Shown: one piece after another, positions 11,948 through 24,062 of the stretch | Layout of the letters: the number at the start of each line of letters is the position of its first letter | Position numbering within the stretch: the stretch's first letter is position 1 | Assembly: GCF_036850765.1 (NCBI RefSeq) | Contig: NC_089496.1 | Span: 104,677,767-104,741,766, forward strand | DNA from: Saccopteryx bilineata | Lineage: Eukaryota > Chordata > Mammalia > Chiroptera > Emballonuridae | Direction of reading: 5' to 3' | DNA length: 64,000 nucleotides | Notes under the pieces: generated by a model | The model's input: the letters and a program-made list of their open reading frames with translations, nothing else | The model's database searches: none | Told to the model about the DNA's origin: nothing | Position numbers and translations under genes: made by a program

Positions 11948-13182
11948 AATACAGCTAACAATTCCTGTCCTGATCAATAGGACTGAGCAAGCACATCGTC
12001 GTAGGAGACTGTAGGCTCTTTGAGCAGCAGGGAAAGGAAGCAGTGTAACATTTGTTAAGCCCCCCAAATTGCGTCAGTTTAAAATGGAGTTCCTGTTTGA
12101 ATCAGCTTGTCCCCCAGGAATAGGAAGCCCGGGCCTGATTCCACCCTGATGTTAATGAGACTTTCTCTGGAGTGGTCCACATTTACCAGTGGACAGAGTC
12201 ACTGAGCGAAAGGGACCTCGGGAACTGTGGCTGTCTCCTAAGTCCCTTCCTGTGAAATAAATGGTAACAGGAGAGAGAAAGGGCACACCTGCTCCCTGAA
12301 CCCATGAGCACACTGTCTTGACTTCCTCATCCCTTTTACCTGCATGCACCCTTGCCCTCAGCTCTGGGGGCCCCCTTGATCGTGTCTTCTGGGTGCCTCC
12401 CAACTCTTGCTTCCATGACAGCAGCAAAATCAGAGGTTCAAGTGTGAGCTCTGGGCTAGTAGATACTAAACCTCAGAACCTGTAAGTAGATCCATAGTTC
12501 AGCCAACACTGGATAAAGGGGCAGCACCTGTCCAGCCCAGCTTACCTCCTCTCCCTGCACTGGGGTTTGAAGGGAACAATTAGTGATCCCTCTGCCTCCC
12601 CGTTACCTGTCATTGCCTCCTCTGTACACATACCTGCCTTGGAACTAGGGCTAGGTAGAAGTCATTGGCCAAAAGTAGAATCTGGGTTTTCTGACACCCC
12701 CTAGTCAAAATGCCATTTTAAAACATGATATAATATGTAACACATACTAAAGAATATATATATAAAAGATATGATGTTATCAAGAATAATAAATGAATTC
12801 TTAGGAACCCACCACCCAACCTAACATTTAGTACATTATGTAGCCGGGGTATCTGCATGCTTTTCCAGTCTCCCCTCCAGAGGGAACTTTAACTAGGCTG
12901 TCTGTGCTTCCATTCCCACATTTCAAATAGTAATTCATCACAATTGTATTTGTTCTTTAATTACATTGACACTTTTTAAAAGTTTGGGCCCTCAATTTGG
13001 ATTTGTCTTGTTGTTTCCTCAGATCACATTCAGGCTCAATATTTTTGGTAGGAATACCATTCATAGGTGATGCTCTGTCCTCAGTGCGTCCCATTGGACG
13101 CCTAGTGTGGGTTGGTCCTGTTATCAGTCATGTTAAGTTTGATCACTTGGTGAAGATGATGTCCCCCAGATCTCTCCTTTGG
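11948..13182. other. Intergenic, nothing recognised
   Basis: Unique or very diverged sequence with no credible gene, SINE or transposon. Confidence 0.5.
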
Positions 13183-13189
13183 AAAGATA

Positions 13190-13481
13190 CTTTTTCTGTG
13201 TGTATGACAGAGACAGATAGAGGGACAGATAGGGACAGACAGGAAGGGAGAGAGATGAGAAGCATTAATCCTTTGTTGCAGCTCCTTAGTTCATTGATTG
13301 CTTTCCCATATGTGTCTTGACCTGGGGGGCTACAGTGAAGTGAGTGACCTTGGGCTCAAGCCAGTGACCATGGGGTCATGTCTATGATCCCATGCTCAAG
13401 CCAGCGACCTCAGGGTTTTGAACCTGGGTCCTCTGCATCTCAGTCCAACGCTCTATCCACTGTGCTACCACCTGGTCAGGC
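13190..13481 (-). mobile_element. Rhin-1-type SINE, minus
   Basis: Reverse-complement copy (ends CACCTGGTCAGGC on plus; GAGAGATGAGAAGCATTAAT body). Target-site duplication TGGAAAGAT at about 13180-13188 and 13483-13491. Confidence 0.85.
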
Positions 13482-13491
13482 ATGGAAAGAT

Positions 13492-14145
13492 TCCTTTTAC
13501 CTTTTGTAATTAATAAGTAATCTGAGATAATATTTGAGTCCATATAAATATCCTTTTCCTCAACATTGTTTTACCAATGGTTTTAGCATCTAGTGTTGAT
13601 TCTTGCCTGAATCAATTATTACTGTAGTGGTTCCAGAATTTTCTAGTAATCTCCTTTTCCTCCAACCCTTCTGCTCCCAATATTTGATTTGAAGTAGTAC
13701 CCTTTTATTCCAGTTAATAACCACAGGCAATTAAAAAGCTTGTTTTCTTATTTCACCTTCAGTCTTCATTTTATTTTCTCAGTCTCCTAGCAGTCTTCTT
13801 GTCATTCCTTTGTAAATGATCTGACTTTTCTCAAGAAATGAAAGCCCAGATTTGAAAAATAAATTAAACTTTCAAAAGTGAAAAACATAATTGTTTAAAA
13901 AAATTTATTGTACAGATTAAACAGTAAGTTTGACACATATTTGAAAAAAAAATGAGTAAATGGGGAGAGAGTATGAAGAAATTCCCAAGCATGCGCAGAG
14001 AGGGGAAGGAGATCCCTGTGGGGGGCTCTGACCTGCTTGAGGGACTGATGACTAAGCTGTGCCCCTTCTGTGGAGCCGCTGCCCCACTGCCATCCCTCGT
14101 GCACCGAAAACAGCTGTCACCCGCTCCTCTGCTCTCTCTCTTTTT
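13492..14145. other. Intergenic, nothing recognised
   Basis: AT-rich unique sequence; no gene or clear repeat. Confidence 0.5.
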
Positions 14146-15042
14146 AAAATTAATTTATTGATTTAAGAGGAAGAGGAAGGGAGAGACAGAGCCTATGTAA
14201 AGCCAGTATCCACGGCCACCATCACAGCCACCTGGCCCATGCAGGTTCACATTAGATTCAGACAGACAGTAATGAAACAATGGAGCCAAGAACTGGTGGA
14301 CCATTACCTTTAATCGTAGCTTGCACCTGGCGGGCAAGTAAAAACACACACTGGGCTCCAAAACCCACTCATTCAGTGCTCACAAAGCTACTGACTTATC
14401 CGAGTTTCCTAGAATCAAAGGTTTCTAGCTCACCAGCCTTATTCACCTCTGTTCCTCATCTCCTTCCTTCTCTCTGCACAAACTGGCTTCTCCCTCAGCA
14501 CTCTGCCATCTTGGCTGCTTCTCCTGGCCTCCTCCACGTGGCCTCTCTCTGCTCTCTCCTCTAATGCTAATCTCAAGAACCGAGAGAGAGCAAGCTCCCG
14601 GTCTGCCCCACTTAATAGTGTAGAAATCCAAACCTTTAATCCAATATACAAACAAGGAAGTCTCTGATACAAAGTCACTTATCTGAGGCATAATGGGATT
14701 CCTCATGAGAGTGTATCACCCCACATCAAAAAGGGTGGGAAAGGCTTAGTCCCAAAACCAAGCCCCAGGCTACAAGGATCCTGCCTGCCCACAGCCCACC
14801 CAACACACATTAATATAATCACACCCATCCCAAGCAAGAAGGGCAACCAATACTATCACCTGGGCAACAGGCTTCCACGTGGGCAGTGCCATCTTTAACA
14901 AAGTGAGCATAATATATTTTATCTGCCCAATAGCCCGAAACATGGACCTGTTTCTGCATGTGCCCTGTGCTGGGATGGAACCAGCCACCTCTGCATGTGG
15001 GGGATGCTCCAACCAGCTGAGCCGTCCCTCCAGGGCTGGTCA
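14146..15042 (-). mobile_element. VES-type SINE, minus, split by an LTR
   Basis: The 3' part (AATTTATTGATTTAAGAGGAAG, about 14146-14189) and the tRNA-like head (about 14931-15042, GAAACATGGACCTGTTTCTG … CCAGGGCTGG) of one minus-strand SINE are about 745 bp apart. In undisrupted copies such as 31744-31889 these two parts are adjacent. Confidence 0.7.
14190..14930 (-). mobile_element. Probable solo LTR of an endogenous retrovirus
   Basis: About 740 bp of non-SINE sequence splits the host SINE. Read on the minus strand it has an LTR-like layout: an AT-rich TATA-like start, a purine-rich middle with repeated GAGA runs, polyadenylation-type GATTAAAG and GAATAAGG sequences, and a TTCATTACTGTCTGTCTG end. 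No gag, pol or env coding and no second LTR are visible, so it is a solo LTR if correct. A clean short target-site duplication was not resolved (GGCT is present at both ends), so the borders are approximate. Confidence 0.5.
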
Positions 15043-15199
15043 CCTTCCTTCCAGTGCATTCTCCACATAGAAGTCAGTGAGCTTTTAGAAAAGATAGGAA
15101 TTCTACTGCATTGTTGTGCCTCAAATCTGTGGCCTCCGTAGCACTGAACAAAACCCAAACTGCTTGCTGTGATCTCTGCAACCATGCAAGATATGGGCC

Positions 15200-15612
15200 C
15201 CTTGGCACAGTGTCTGCTCCACTTCCTCACTGTGATCCAGACACGTGGGCTTTCTGTTCACCAAACATACTGGCTCTTCCCCACCCCAGGCCTTGCCCTT
15301 GTTCTTCCTGTACCCAGAAGGGTGTCTCTCAACTCATCTTGGAGCCGGGCCTTTCTATCAAGTCTCAGCTCACGTGTCCCCTTCCCAACCAGACGTGGAA
15401 AGGGGGTTCCTCTCTGTTTCATCGTTGTTTGTTTCCATGGCGGTGAATCATAAGCTCTGTTTCTTCTGTTTGCTTGCTTGTTCATGTCTGTCTCCCCACT
15501 GAGAACCTTACAGCGCAGGGACCCTGTCTCACCTTGTCCATTTTATCTCGAGTTCCCTCCACAGTGCCCGATGCATCTGGTAGACTTCATATCACAGGTC
15601 ATATTCAACCAC
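15200..15612 (+). repeat. L2 3'-end fragment
   Basis: Diverged LINE-2 3' region: phrases such as CCCCAGGCCTTGCCCTTG, TCAAGTCTCAGCTCA and TGTCTCCCCACTGAGAACC follow the L2 order. It explains the overlapping open frames here, which are not genes. Confidence 0.65.
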
Positions 15613-16186
15613 AGCCCCTGGACCCTGTAGCAGAACTCATTTCTTACATTTCTCACATTCCGAGGGAACCCAGAGCTCAGCAGACTCCCCGGAGCCGGAG
15701 CCGGAGCCACAGCTTGGGCCCATCCAGCTCCCAGCCATCCAGCCTACCATCAGGATTTAAATTGACCCCAGGAGCCAAAAGTAGTTGAAATGCAGAGCTG
15801 GCAACAATTTCCCTCCATAAACTAGACTCCCTGTTGCTCTTGGTGTTAACTCTGGCTTCAGGCATTGCCGCTTCAATTAAGACCTGCACACTCCAGAATG
15901 CGTCTGAACAGCGGGACACTGATGGAATTTGAGGTGCAGGGAGCGAAGTAGGAAAGTAATAGCAAAACCACTGGTCCTTTTATATTGTAGTGAAAAGCTT
16001 GAACAAACAACTGTCACACATCCTTTAACATTGTATTCTGTTCCAAATTAATCTGGAGTAAGCATAGTAAGTACCCTGTGTGTCACCCCCCCCCCCAGTA
16101 GGTATGTACGCCCTGGCCGGTCCTCAGTGATCTGAGGTCTACTCTGCCTCTCAGCAGCTGTTGGTACACAATGTGGGAGAAGTTTA
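15613..16186. other. Intergenic, nothing recognised
   Basis: A short GGAGCC repeat near 15690 and a C homopolymer at about 16086. No gene. Confidence 0.5.
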
Positions 16187-16199
16187 TAAGATTTGTGAA

Positions 16200-16404
16200 A
16201 TTTTAAAAAATATATATTATTTTATCAATTTTACAGAGAGAGGAGGGGGGAGCAAGAAGTATCAACTCATAATTCCTTTACTTTAGTTATTCAGTGATTG
16301 GTTGTCATATGTATGTCCCTTGACCAGGAAAGCCCAGGGTTTCAAACCAGTGACCTCAGCATTCCAGGTCCACGCTTGATCCACTGCGCCATCGCAGGTC
16401 AGGC
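16200..16404 (-). mobile_element. Short Rhin/VES SINE, minus
   Basis: Ends GCGCCATCGCAGGTCAGGC on plus; 13-bp duplication TAAGATTTGTGAA at 16187-16199 and 16405-16417. Confidence 0.85.
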
Positions 16405-16520
16405 TAAGATTTGTGAATATTGAAAAAGAATATTTATATTATTTGTATTGAATATTTGTATTATTCAAATGGATGCATATATTTTTTAATATAAAATCTC
16501 TGAACAAATATGTAATGATA

Positions 16521-16730
16521 CTTTTTTTAAAGAAATATTTTAAAAAATTTTTGATTGATTTTAGACAAAGAGGATTTTAGACAAAGGGAGAAAGAGAGAG
16601 AAACATCGATTTGTTGTTCTACTTATTTATGCATTCGTTGATTGATTTTTATATGTGCCTTGACTGAGGATCAAACCCACAACCTTGGCATATCAGAATG
16701 CTCTAACCAACTGAGTTTCCCTGCCAGGGC
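16521..16730 (-). mobile_element. VES-type SINE, minus
   Basis: GATTGATTTTAGACAAAG body, GATCAAACCCACAACC B-box complement, ending CCCTGCCAGGGC; duplication TGTAATGATA at 16511-16520 and 16731-16740. The GGATTTTAGACAAAG segment is repeated in tandem inside it. Confidence 0.85.
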
Positions 16731-16824
16731 TGTAATGATATATTTTAAATACTCTCCATTGGTCATGTAAATTGTGGTTCACCATTCAGTGAAATCCTGC
16801 CTCATTATTTAAAAAGAAAGTGGG

Positions 16825-16976
16825 TGCTCTGGCCAGATGGTTCAGTTGGCTGGATTGTCATCCAGATATGCAGAGGTTGTGGGTTTGGTCCCCAGTTAGG
16901 GAACATGCAGGAAGACATTGGTTATTCTGTCTTGCTCTCTCTCTCCCTTCCTCTCTCTAAAATCAATAGAAAAATT
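16825..16976 (+). mobile_element. VES-type SINE, plus
   Basis: GCTCTGGCCAGATGGTTCAG head, GGTTGTGGGTTTGGTCC B-box region, pyrimidine run and ATCAATAG tail. Diverged; target duplication not resolved. Confidence 0.7.
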
Positions 16977-17073
16977 CTTAGACTGTGGACAATCAATATG
17001 CATTAATATGGAAACACCCAAGATTACTGTTAAGTGAAAACAGTAAGTTGCAGAGCATTAAGTATAACATCAA

Positions 17074-17074
<1 letters not shown>

Positions 17075-17108
<34 letters not shown>
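17075..17108. repeat. (GT)n microsatellite
   Basis: About 15 GT units followed by ATGTATT. Confidence 0.95.
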
Positions 17109-17110
<2 letters not shown>

Positions 17111-17244
17111 ATTTTCATGTAAGCATGAGATATTTTGGGGAAAGCCCCTCTGTCGTCTCTGGAGTAGAATGACTGTGACGATCATCGCGAACATGGCAGA
17201 TCCTTGTGCTCTGCCCAGCACGGCACCAACCATTTTTCAAATGC

Positions 17245-17340
17245 CATCATTTGATCCGCACAAATGGAAGGTATGACTATTGTCTCTCATTTTCAGATTA
17301 GGAAGCTGAAGCCAGGAAAAGTAAAATTACTCAACCTCAG
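17245..17340 (+). repeat. MIR fragment
   Basis: Contains TCTCATTTTCAGATTAGGAA followed by MIR-like ACTCAACCTCAGAG. Ancient. Confidence 0.5.
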
Positions 17341-17829
17341 AGTCCTGTATTATTTGAGCTGTTTTTTAAAACCTTGAATCTGCATTACTTTTATAATTTT
17401 TAAAAAAAGTCAATAACTTCAAATCATTCCCACTTGGATTTTGAAACCGAGAGGGACTGTGTTCAGTCTCAACAAGTTCTACTAGAACAGTGAGTGCAAA
17501 TGCTGGTTGCTCCCTTCTAGCCGGGGCCCTTTTTCTGGCAGCCTGGCATGGAGAGGGTGGTCGGAAGTCCCAGCAGGGCCCAGAGCAGCAGGAGCGCAGG
17601 AAGGAGGGAAAGCCACTGGAAGCCCTTCCAGAACAACCAACTCTGGTTTCCTAGACATGCGGTCACAGAGGAGCTGACCACACTGCCCACCGTGGCGACA
17701 TTAAAGGAGGCCTCCGAACTGAAGGGCGGCACATGTCCCCCAAGAAGCCCGAACAATTCAAGGTGAGCTGCTGGCTGCAGCCTTTTGTCTAGAGCACCTG
17801 GATAATACCCATTTTTCGTCAGCAGCCAC

Positions 17830-18000
17830 TGCAGTGCCAGAACTCACACTAAGACTTCATTTGACACCCACAACAGCCCAGAAGGAACATTATCCGTATT
17901 TTAACAGCAAAGAATCTGGCCCTTGTGCAATTCAGTAATTTAAGTCTCAGAGCGAACTGCGAGATTAGGACTTGAACGCAGGTCTGTCTGGTCCTGTTAA
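17830..18000 (+). repeat. MIR fragment
   Basis: MIR core order: ACACCCACAACAGCCC, then TTAACAGCAAAGAATCTGG, then GACTTGAACGCAGGTC. Confidence 0.6.
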
Positions 18001-19535
18001 CTCCCGCGCTGGGGGTCCTGTGGGTGAGCTGATGGCAGCCAGCTGTCACGGGTTTTGTATGTTCAGCCCTCCTGTACTGAGAACTCTTCATCCAAACAAT
18101 GTAGGATACAGACAAGTGGAAGAGTGCGAAGCTCCTGCCTCACGAGCCAGGCTCTGTCTGCTCCCAGCCTTCCACACTGAAGGATCGTTGAGCAAAGAGG
18201 GCCTGCTATCATCAGATCATCCTGTGGCACCTGCCTGAGGACCTCTGAAACTGCCCTGAATCTTGTTCCTGTGGCCTACAGACAAAACCTTGCTGGATTG
18301 ATTGCTGTGTCCTGAAGTTCCCCCAGTTGCCCCAGGCTCGGGGGCCTCAGCCTCCACAGACTAATCTGCCACCGCTGAACCCCAATTCTAACATTTAGGC
18401 CCTCTCAGGCGGAGCTTGGAAATGGGGGTGGTTGGCCTGAGCACACCTTGGAAGGGCTCATCATGCTGAATCTTATGCCCTAGAAATCTAGTGTCTTAAG
18501 ACATCCTCCTGGGGTGGTTCCTAGAGGACTTGATCTTGCTAAAAATGATGTCTGGGCAAATGTGTACTCAGCTAGTCCCTGTCTCGCTCTTGAGCTTCCT
18601 GGAATTGCATGCGTGTGTGTGTATGCATGCACACACAGACACACATGCCCAGTGTCTCAGACATGTGGGTCTCAGCTTGCTTCTGCCTGAAATGCCTTCC
18701 CACCTTCTTCACACAACTGACTGCTGTATCAATCAGCTCTGGTATCGATCACATCCTCAACCCAAAGCCAGGCTAAAACTTTGACAGCAGCAGGGCTTAC
18801 TGCCTATTCCAAAGCTCTTAGCCCGTTAACATGGAAGCATGTCTCTGCACCGGCTTTGGACTGCAAGTCTTTAAGGACAGGGCTCAGGGTTGAGTCCCCT
18901 GGCATCGCCCAGAGTCTCACTGATGTCTGGCATGTCTGCAGGTGCTCAGAGCAGGCGTGCCGCTCTGCCCAGTGGTCATGTTCTCAGCCTCCAGGTGGCC
19001 TTTTCATTGTGTCACAAGGATCTCATTGTGCCGACCAATCACATAAGCGCCAGGGCTTGTAAGATCGCCACTTACCTGAGGTTTATCTGCAAGAAGCTAT
19101 AATTGAAACACCTTCCAGGATGAAAAAAATCACTTCTGGAATTTAATCTCTAAGCTTGTGGCCTGGATTCTTCAAGCTAATTACAGGAAATGGTTGGAGC
19201 ACTAATGCCCCCTATACTGAACCCAGATGGGTGTGTTTACCATGCTGAGAAATGCTAACTCCATCTTTGGCCCCCCAAATGTCTGGCATTTACTTTGGAG
19301 GAAATAGAAAAATAGGGTAGTACAGCTAGCTAGGCTCAATTATATTTCTCTTAAAGAATGGTTTAAAAACAAAACAAAACAAAAACAAAACAAAAAAAAG
19401 AATGGTTTTTTTCAAAAACAATGGCAAGGAAGAGGAGGTTTGCCAATTTTAACCTTTTAACCTGAAGTTGTTGGGGGACCTTTGCTGTTCAGGAGACAAG
19501 GTGCAACTGTTACTGATTTTAAAAGTTCAGGAAAA

Positions 19536-19863
19536 GCCTGACCAGGCGATGGCGCAGTGGATAGAGCGTCGGACTGGGATGCGGAGGACCCAGGTTCGAG
19601 ATCCCGAGGTCGCCAGCTTGAGCATGGACTCATCTGGTTTGAGCAAAAGCTCACCAGCTTGGATCCAAGGTCGCTGGCTCGAGCAAGGGGTTACTCGGTC
19701 TGCTGAAGGCTGCAGTCAAGGCACATATGAGAAAGCAATCAATGAACAACTAAGGTGTCGCAATGCACAACGAAAAACTAATGATTGATGCTTCTCATCT
19801 CTCCATTTCTGTCTGTCTGTCCCTGTCTATCCCTCTCTCTGTAAAAAAAAAAAAAAAAAAAAA
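19536..19863 (+). mobile_element. Rhin-1-type SINE, plus (short subtype)
   Basis: Head GCCTGACCAGGCGATGGCGC with A-box-like and GGTTCGAGATCCC B-box-like segments, GGTCGCCAGCTTGAGC sub-repeats, TTGATGCTTCTCATC body, long poly(A). Perfect 15-bp duplication AAAAGTTCAGGAAAA at 19521-19535 and 19864-19878. Confidence 0.92.
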
Positions 19864-20044
19864 AAAAGTTCAGGAAAAGAACTTTGAGTAATCAGTCTCT
19901 AGTACCGTCACAAGGTAGGCCGAATGTCAAGAGGGCCTGAACAGTGAAAGAAGGAGCACCCCAGGGCGAGGGAGAAGAGGTATGAATCCATCCTCTTCTG
20001 AAGATATGAGACTGTGCATGGGGTCCAATGACAGCAAGGAGAAG

Positions 20045-20215
20045 GATAGCTCACGTTTACTGAGCCTTTGGCTTTTTGCCAAGCATCATGCTAAAAACTT
20101 GACATCCCTTCCATCATTTGATCCAATATTTTGAGGTGGATGCTAATATTATTCTCATTTACAGTTGAGGAAACCAAGGTTTAAAGGGTGACTTGTCCAA
20201 GGTGGCAGGTCCCCT
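20045..20215 (+). repeat. MIR fragment
   Basis: MIR order: TTTACTGAGCCTTTGG, then ATTATTCTCATTTACAGTTG, AGGAAACCAAGG and ACTTGTCCAAGG. Confidence 0.7.
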
Positions 20216-21284
20216 ACTGCTTTGCAAACACTTTTACAACTTTAAACAACTATTGGAATTCCTATGTGGGTCAATGCAACCAATCCTGCCTTGGGGTGAC
20301 CACCCTGTCCTGTGTACTGAGAATTCATGTTCCTCCAGCTGGGAGATCAGCAGGGGCTCCTCAGACAGTAGGGCGGAGGGCTTTGCCCCCAGCAAACATG
20401 CTTCCACACAGTGCTCAGGACAGCAAAGATAAGAGATTCCTTAACTAAATGAGTGCCCAGCTGCCTTGAGTTATACATAGTGCAGTGAGCAACCCAGGAG
20501 AGGCCTGGAGCATTTGGAAGCCCTGTGAATGGCCCTGGCAGGGACCTATTTCTGGGCCTCCAGTGGCACCTTTCCACAGATGCTAGGAAGACGGCAAGAA
20601 GGGGAAGAGCCCCTCTTAGTCCATCAAGAACACTCCGTCCTGATGCTGGTGCCAGGGGAGTGTGCTGAACCCCCTCTGGCCCCTGAGCTCAGCTCTGTGA
20701 CTTATCGCCGGGGCCTGGCTTATTATGCTCATGTAGCTCTGTAATTAATGAATTATCTGAACGATATTTCTCTAGTCATTCAACTAGTCCCATCCTCAGG
20801 GTGATCATTGTGTTTGAGGTTATTTAAAATAGAGTTTACATCAGCAGACAGCGTGATTAGTAATCCTGCTATCCCCAGTGAAGTTAATGGAGCTATAAAC
20901 TGCCTGGTGACTCGTTGGAAACGGCTGCTCCAGCAGCGAGCCCCTCTCCGCACCCTGCGGGTTCTCTGCCGGCAGGAGCAGCTTTCTGAGAGACGGAGCA
21001 GTGAGAGCAGCTTGGGGCCAGAAGCCAGTTGACCTTGGGTTAGAACACGGGAGGTTCTCCACTGATTGACCATCGTCTTCAGATGTGAACTAACTCTTCC
21101 TCATCTTTACAAGGAAATATGCTGACACGGATCTTGACTTGCCCTCTTTTAACACCATTTTTGGAAATATTTGCAGGACACAGTTAAAAGCATGTGTGGC
21201 TTACGGAACATCTCCAAGTCTTCATTTCCTTGTCTGTAAAATGGGGATCATTGTAGCAACAGTTACGAGAGTTGACATTTAATG

Positions 21285-21500
21285 TTCATCATGTGTCCGC
21301 ACTGTTCCAGGTATTTCACATGGATTGCCTCTTCCTCGGGATAACTCTGTGACATACCACTCTTAGGTATTTTAACTAGGTAGGTACTATTATTGTTCTT
21401 ACTTTGCATGTTAGGAGACCAAGTCACAGAGAGAGAAAGAGAGAGAGTCAGTGACTTCTCCAAGATCACTTCCCTAGAAATAATGGAGCCAGGATCCAAA
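21285..21500 (+). repeat. MIR fragment
   Basis: GTGTCCGCACTGTTCCAGG, GGTACTATTATTGTTC and GGAGCCAGGATCCAAATCC match the MIR order; preceded by a TCTGTAAAATGGGGATC phrase. Confidence 0.65.
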
Positions 21501-21702
21501 TCCAGGAGACTGATTCTAGAACCTATGCACTAACCACTGTGCTACTCTGCTCTTTTTCATAAGGCTGTGAGCATTCAGTGAAATTTGCTAAATAAATATT
21601 TCCTGTGTGCCATGTGCTCCAGGTGTAGAGTTATGGACAAATCCCTGTCCTCGTGGATGTCTCATTCAAGAAGGAAGATTATCCACTTAAAGTTTTTAGT
21701 GT

Positions 21703-21932
21703 GGCCCTGGCCAGCTGGTAGAGCATCTATTCGGCATGTGGATGTCCCGAGTTCGATTCCCAGTCAGGGCACACAGGAGCAGCGACCATCTGCTTCTCTC
21801 CTCTCTCCCCCTTCTCTTTCTCTCTCTTTCTTTCCCTCCTGCAGCTATGGCTTGATTGATTCCAGTGCATTGGCCCTGGGCACTAAGGATGGCTCCTTCA
21901 AGCCTCCACCTCAGGTATTAAAAATAGTTCGG
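21703..21932 (+). mobile_element. Long VES-type SINE, truncated by a Rhin-1 SINE
   Basis: Head GGCCCTGGCCAGCTGG (with a short internal deletion), GAGTTCGATTCCCAGTCAGG, then pyrimidine-rich body; it stops where the next SINE starts at 21933. Confidence 0.8.
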
Positions 21933-22285
21933 GCCTGACCAGGTGGTGGCACAGTGGATAGAACATCAGCCTGGGATGCAGAGGACCCAGGTTCAAAACC
22001 CCAAGGTCACTGGCTTGAGCGCAGGATCACCAGCTTGAGTGCGGGATCATAGGCATGACCCCATGGTCCCTGGCTTGAGCCCAAGGTCGCTGACATGAGC
22101 AAGGAGTCACTCACTCCGCTGTAGCCCGCCAGTCAAGGCACATACAGAAAGTAATCAATGAACAACTAAAATGCTGCAACAAAGAATTGATGCTTCTCAT
22201 CTCTCTCCCCTCCTATCTGTCTATCCCTATGTGTCCTTCTCTCTTTCTCTGTCACACAAAAGAAAGAAACACACACACACACAAA
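21933..22285 (+). mobile_element. Rhin-1-type SINE, plus (long subtype)
   Basis: Head GCCTGACCAGGTGGTGGC; carries the extra ATAGGCATGACCCCATGGTC sub-repeat of the long subtype; ends in a (CA)n stretch. Inserted in the preceding SINE. Confidence 0.85.
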
Positions 22286-22309
22286 AGAAACAAAGAGGTG
22301 TATTAGTTA

Positions 22310-22960
22310 TCTATTGCTGCGTAATATGCTACCCCAAAATTTAGTGGCTTAAAACAATAGCTAACATTATCTCAGACAGTTTCTGTGGGTCAGGAATTTG
22401 GCAGCAGCTTGGATGCGTGGTTTTGGTTCAGTGTTTCACGCAGTCAAGATGCCAGCCAGGTCTGCAGTCATCTGAAGGCTTGAGTGGGCAGGAAGATCCA
22501 CCCTCCAGGTGACTCACCCACAAGTTGGTGCTGGTTGTCGGCAGGAGGCCTCCGCTCCCCCCCATATGGGCCTCTCCACAAGGCTGCTTGACTGTATTCA
22601 CAGCATGGTCATTGACTCCTCACCATGGGGCCATTCAAGAAACCAAGGCAGAGTGACCTGTGGTGGTGCAGTAGATAAAGTGTCGACCTGGAATGTTGAG
22701 GTTGCTGGTTTGAAATACTGGGCTTGCCTGGTCAAAGCACATACCAGAAGCAACAACCATAAGTTGATGCTTCCTGCTCTGACCCCCCTTCTTTCTCTCT
22801 CCCTCTCCTCTCTCTAAAAAATCAATAAATAAAACCTTAAAAAAAAAAAAAAGGAAAGGCAGAATGTGCAATATCTTTTATGTTCTATGTTGGAAGTCAA
22901 GACCTGTCTCTTCTGCAAATCCTATTAGTCACATGAGTCAGCCTTATTCAGTGTGGGAGG
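22310..22960. repeat. Ancient mammalian interspersed repeat (MaLR-like), split by a SINE
   Basis: Starts ATTAGTTATCTATTGCTGC, continues AGTGGCTTAAAACAATAGC, TTTCTGTGGGTCAGGAATTT and ATATGGGCCTCTCC. This arrangement is common in mammalian genomes; the exact family name is not certain from memory. Confidence 0.55.
22653..22851 (+). mobile_element. Short Rhin/VES SINE, plus
   Basis: GTGACCTGTGGTGGTGCAGT head, TTGATGCTTCCTGCTC body, AATAAATAAAACC-poly(A) tail; duplication AAGGCAGA on both sides. Confidence 0.8.
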
Positions 22961-24062
22961 GTGGGTGCCCACATGACTCACACAGACAGAGCGGGTACTG
23001 AGGGTGGTGATCATGGGTTTTGGAGGCTAGTGGCCATAAAGGTGAGCTGGGGCTCAGCAATGAAGGACAGTGGCCACCGCCCAGCCAGGCCCCCAGAGGG
23101 CACCCTAGAGCCAAGGCAGCTCTGGGCACTTCAGTGGCAGGTATCCTTAAGCCTTCACTTGTTTTCTCCCCGTTGTGTTACTGAGCCACACCCCTCCGTC
23201 TTGTCTGCCAGTTCTTTCCAGTTTCTTACCTCACTTTCCTAAAAGCAGAGCCTGATAGCTCAGTTTCTCTTTTCTCCCAGGTCATCAGAGGTCACATGCT
23301 GGCCTATGAGTTGGCTTCCTGAGATCCGCTTCTAGCTCAGACATTTCGGGGAGGCAAGGTTCATGTGGCCCAAGACATTGATGCCTTAGTACAGGGCCGT
23401 GGTCAGGACAGTCTCGCTAAGATGAGATGGTGGGTGGGCTAGAACTCGGGTGTAGCCCACCCCGGTTTCTGGGGCTCACCAGGCACTGTGCTGGGCTGAG
23501 GGACCACAGGTGGACAAATAAGAAGGACAAATAAACTGATCCCTGGCCTCTGTTTAGAGAGAAAGATGCCCAAAAGCAAATAATTACTATTTGTGTATAA
23601 TAAGTCTATACTAGAAGTATCTGAGCAGATGGGGAAGATGCCTTAAAGGAGACTTCTCCCAGGGCCTTCAAGGATGCGGCCGAGAGGACCGGACGCAGAG
23701 CAGAGACGTGGCATTTCCAGCAGGAAGGCGCCCTCACTGGCTGTTCTGGGGGAAGGTGCGGTGCTGTGGTGGGACCGGGAGCGGGGGGAAGGCAGGCCAG
23801 ATTAGCTGGGCGACACTGTGATGGTGTTGGCAGGCGCAGTGAAGGACTTGAGCTCCTCTGGAGAGCAGAGGGAAGTTCTCGAAGGATCTGAAACAGGGAT
23901 GAGGACCCAGCCCAACAACAACCCTGGAAGTGGGGCCGGGTCGGAGGCTTCTCTTGAAGCCTTACTTAAACACACGAGCATCCTTCCCCTTGAGGTTCTA
24001 GTTCACGGGCTGTGCATGATTTGAGGAACACTGTAGTCTCTATTACAAAAGACATACACTTA
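22961..24062. other. Intergenic, nothing recognised
   Basis: Unique sequence; no gene or clear repeat. Confidence 0.45.

Larger units (their letters stand above)
17108..19520. other. Intergenic with MIR/L2 relics
   Basis: MIR-like pieces are visible at about 17245-17340 (CATTTTCAGATTAGGAAGCTGA) and 17830-18000. L2-like pieces lie near 18660-18715 (TGCTTCTGCCTGAAATGCC) and 18840-18930. A CAAAA-rich low-complexity run is at about 19370-19400. No gene. Confidence 0.5.
19879..21702. other. Intergenic with MIR relics
   Basis: Two MIR fragments (about 20045-20215 and 21285-21500). The rest is unique; no credible gene. Confidence 0.5.

Noticed and set aside
15111..15502. Three overlapping open frames of 85-111 codons
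   Set aside because: They lie on an L2 3'-end fragment and share no coherent reading.
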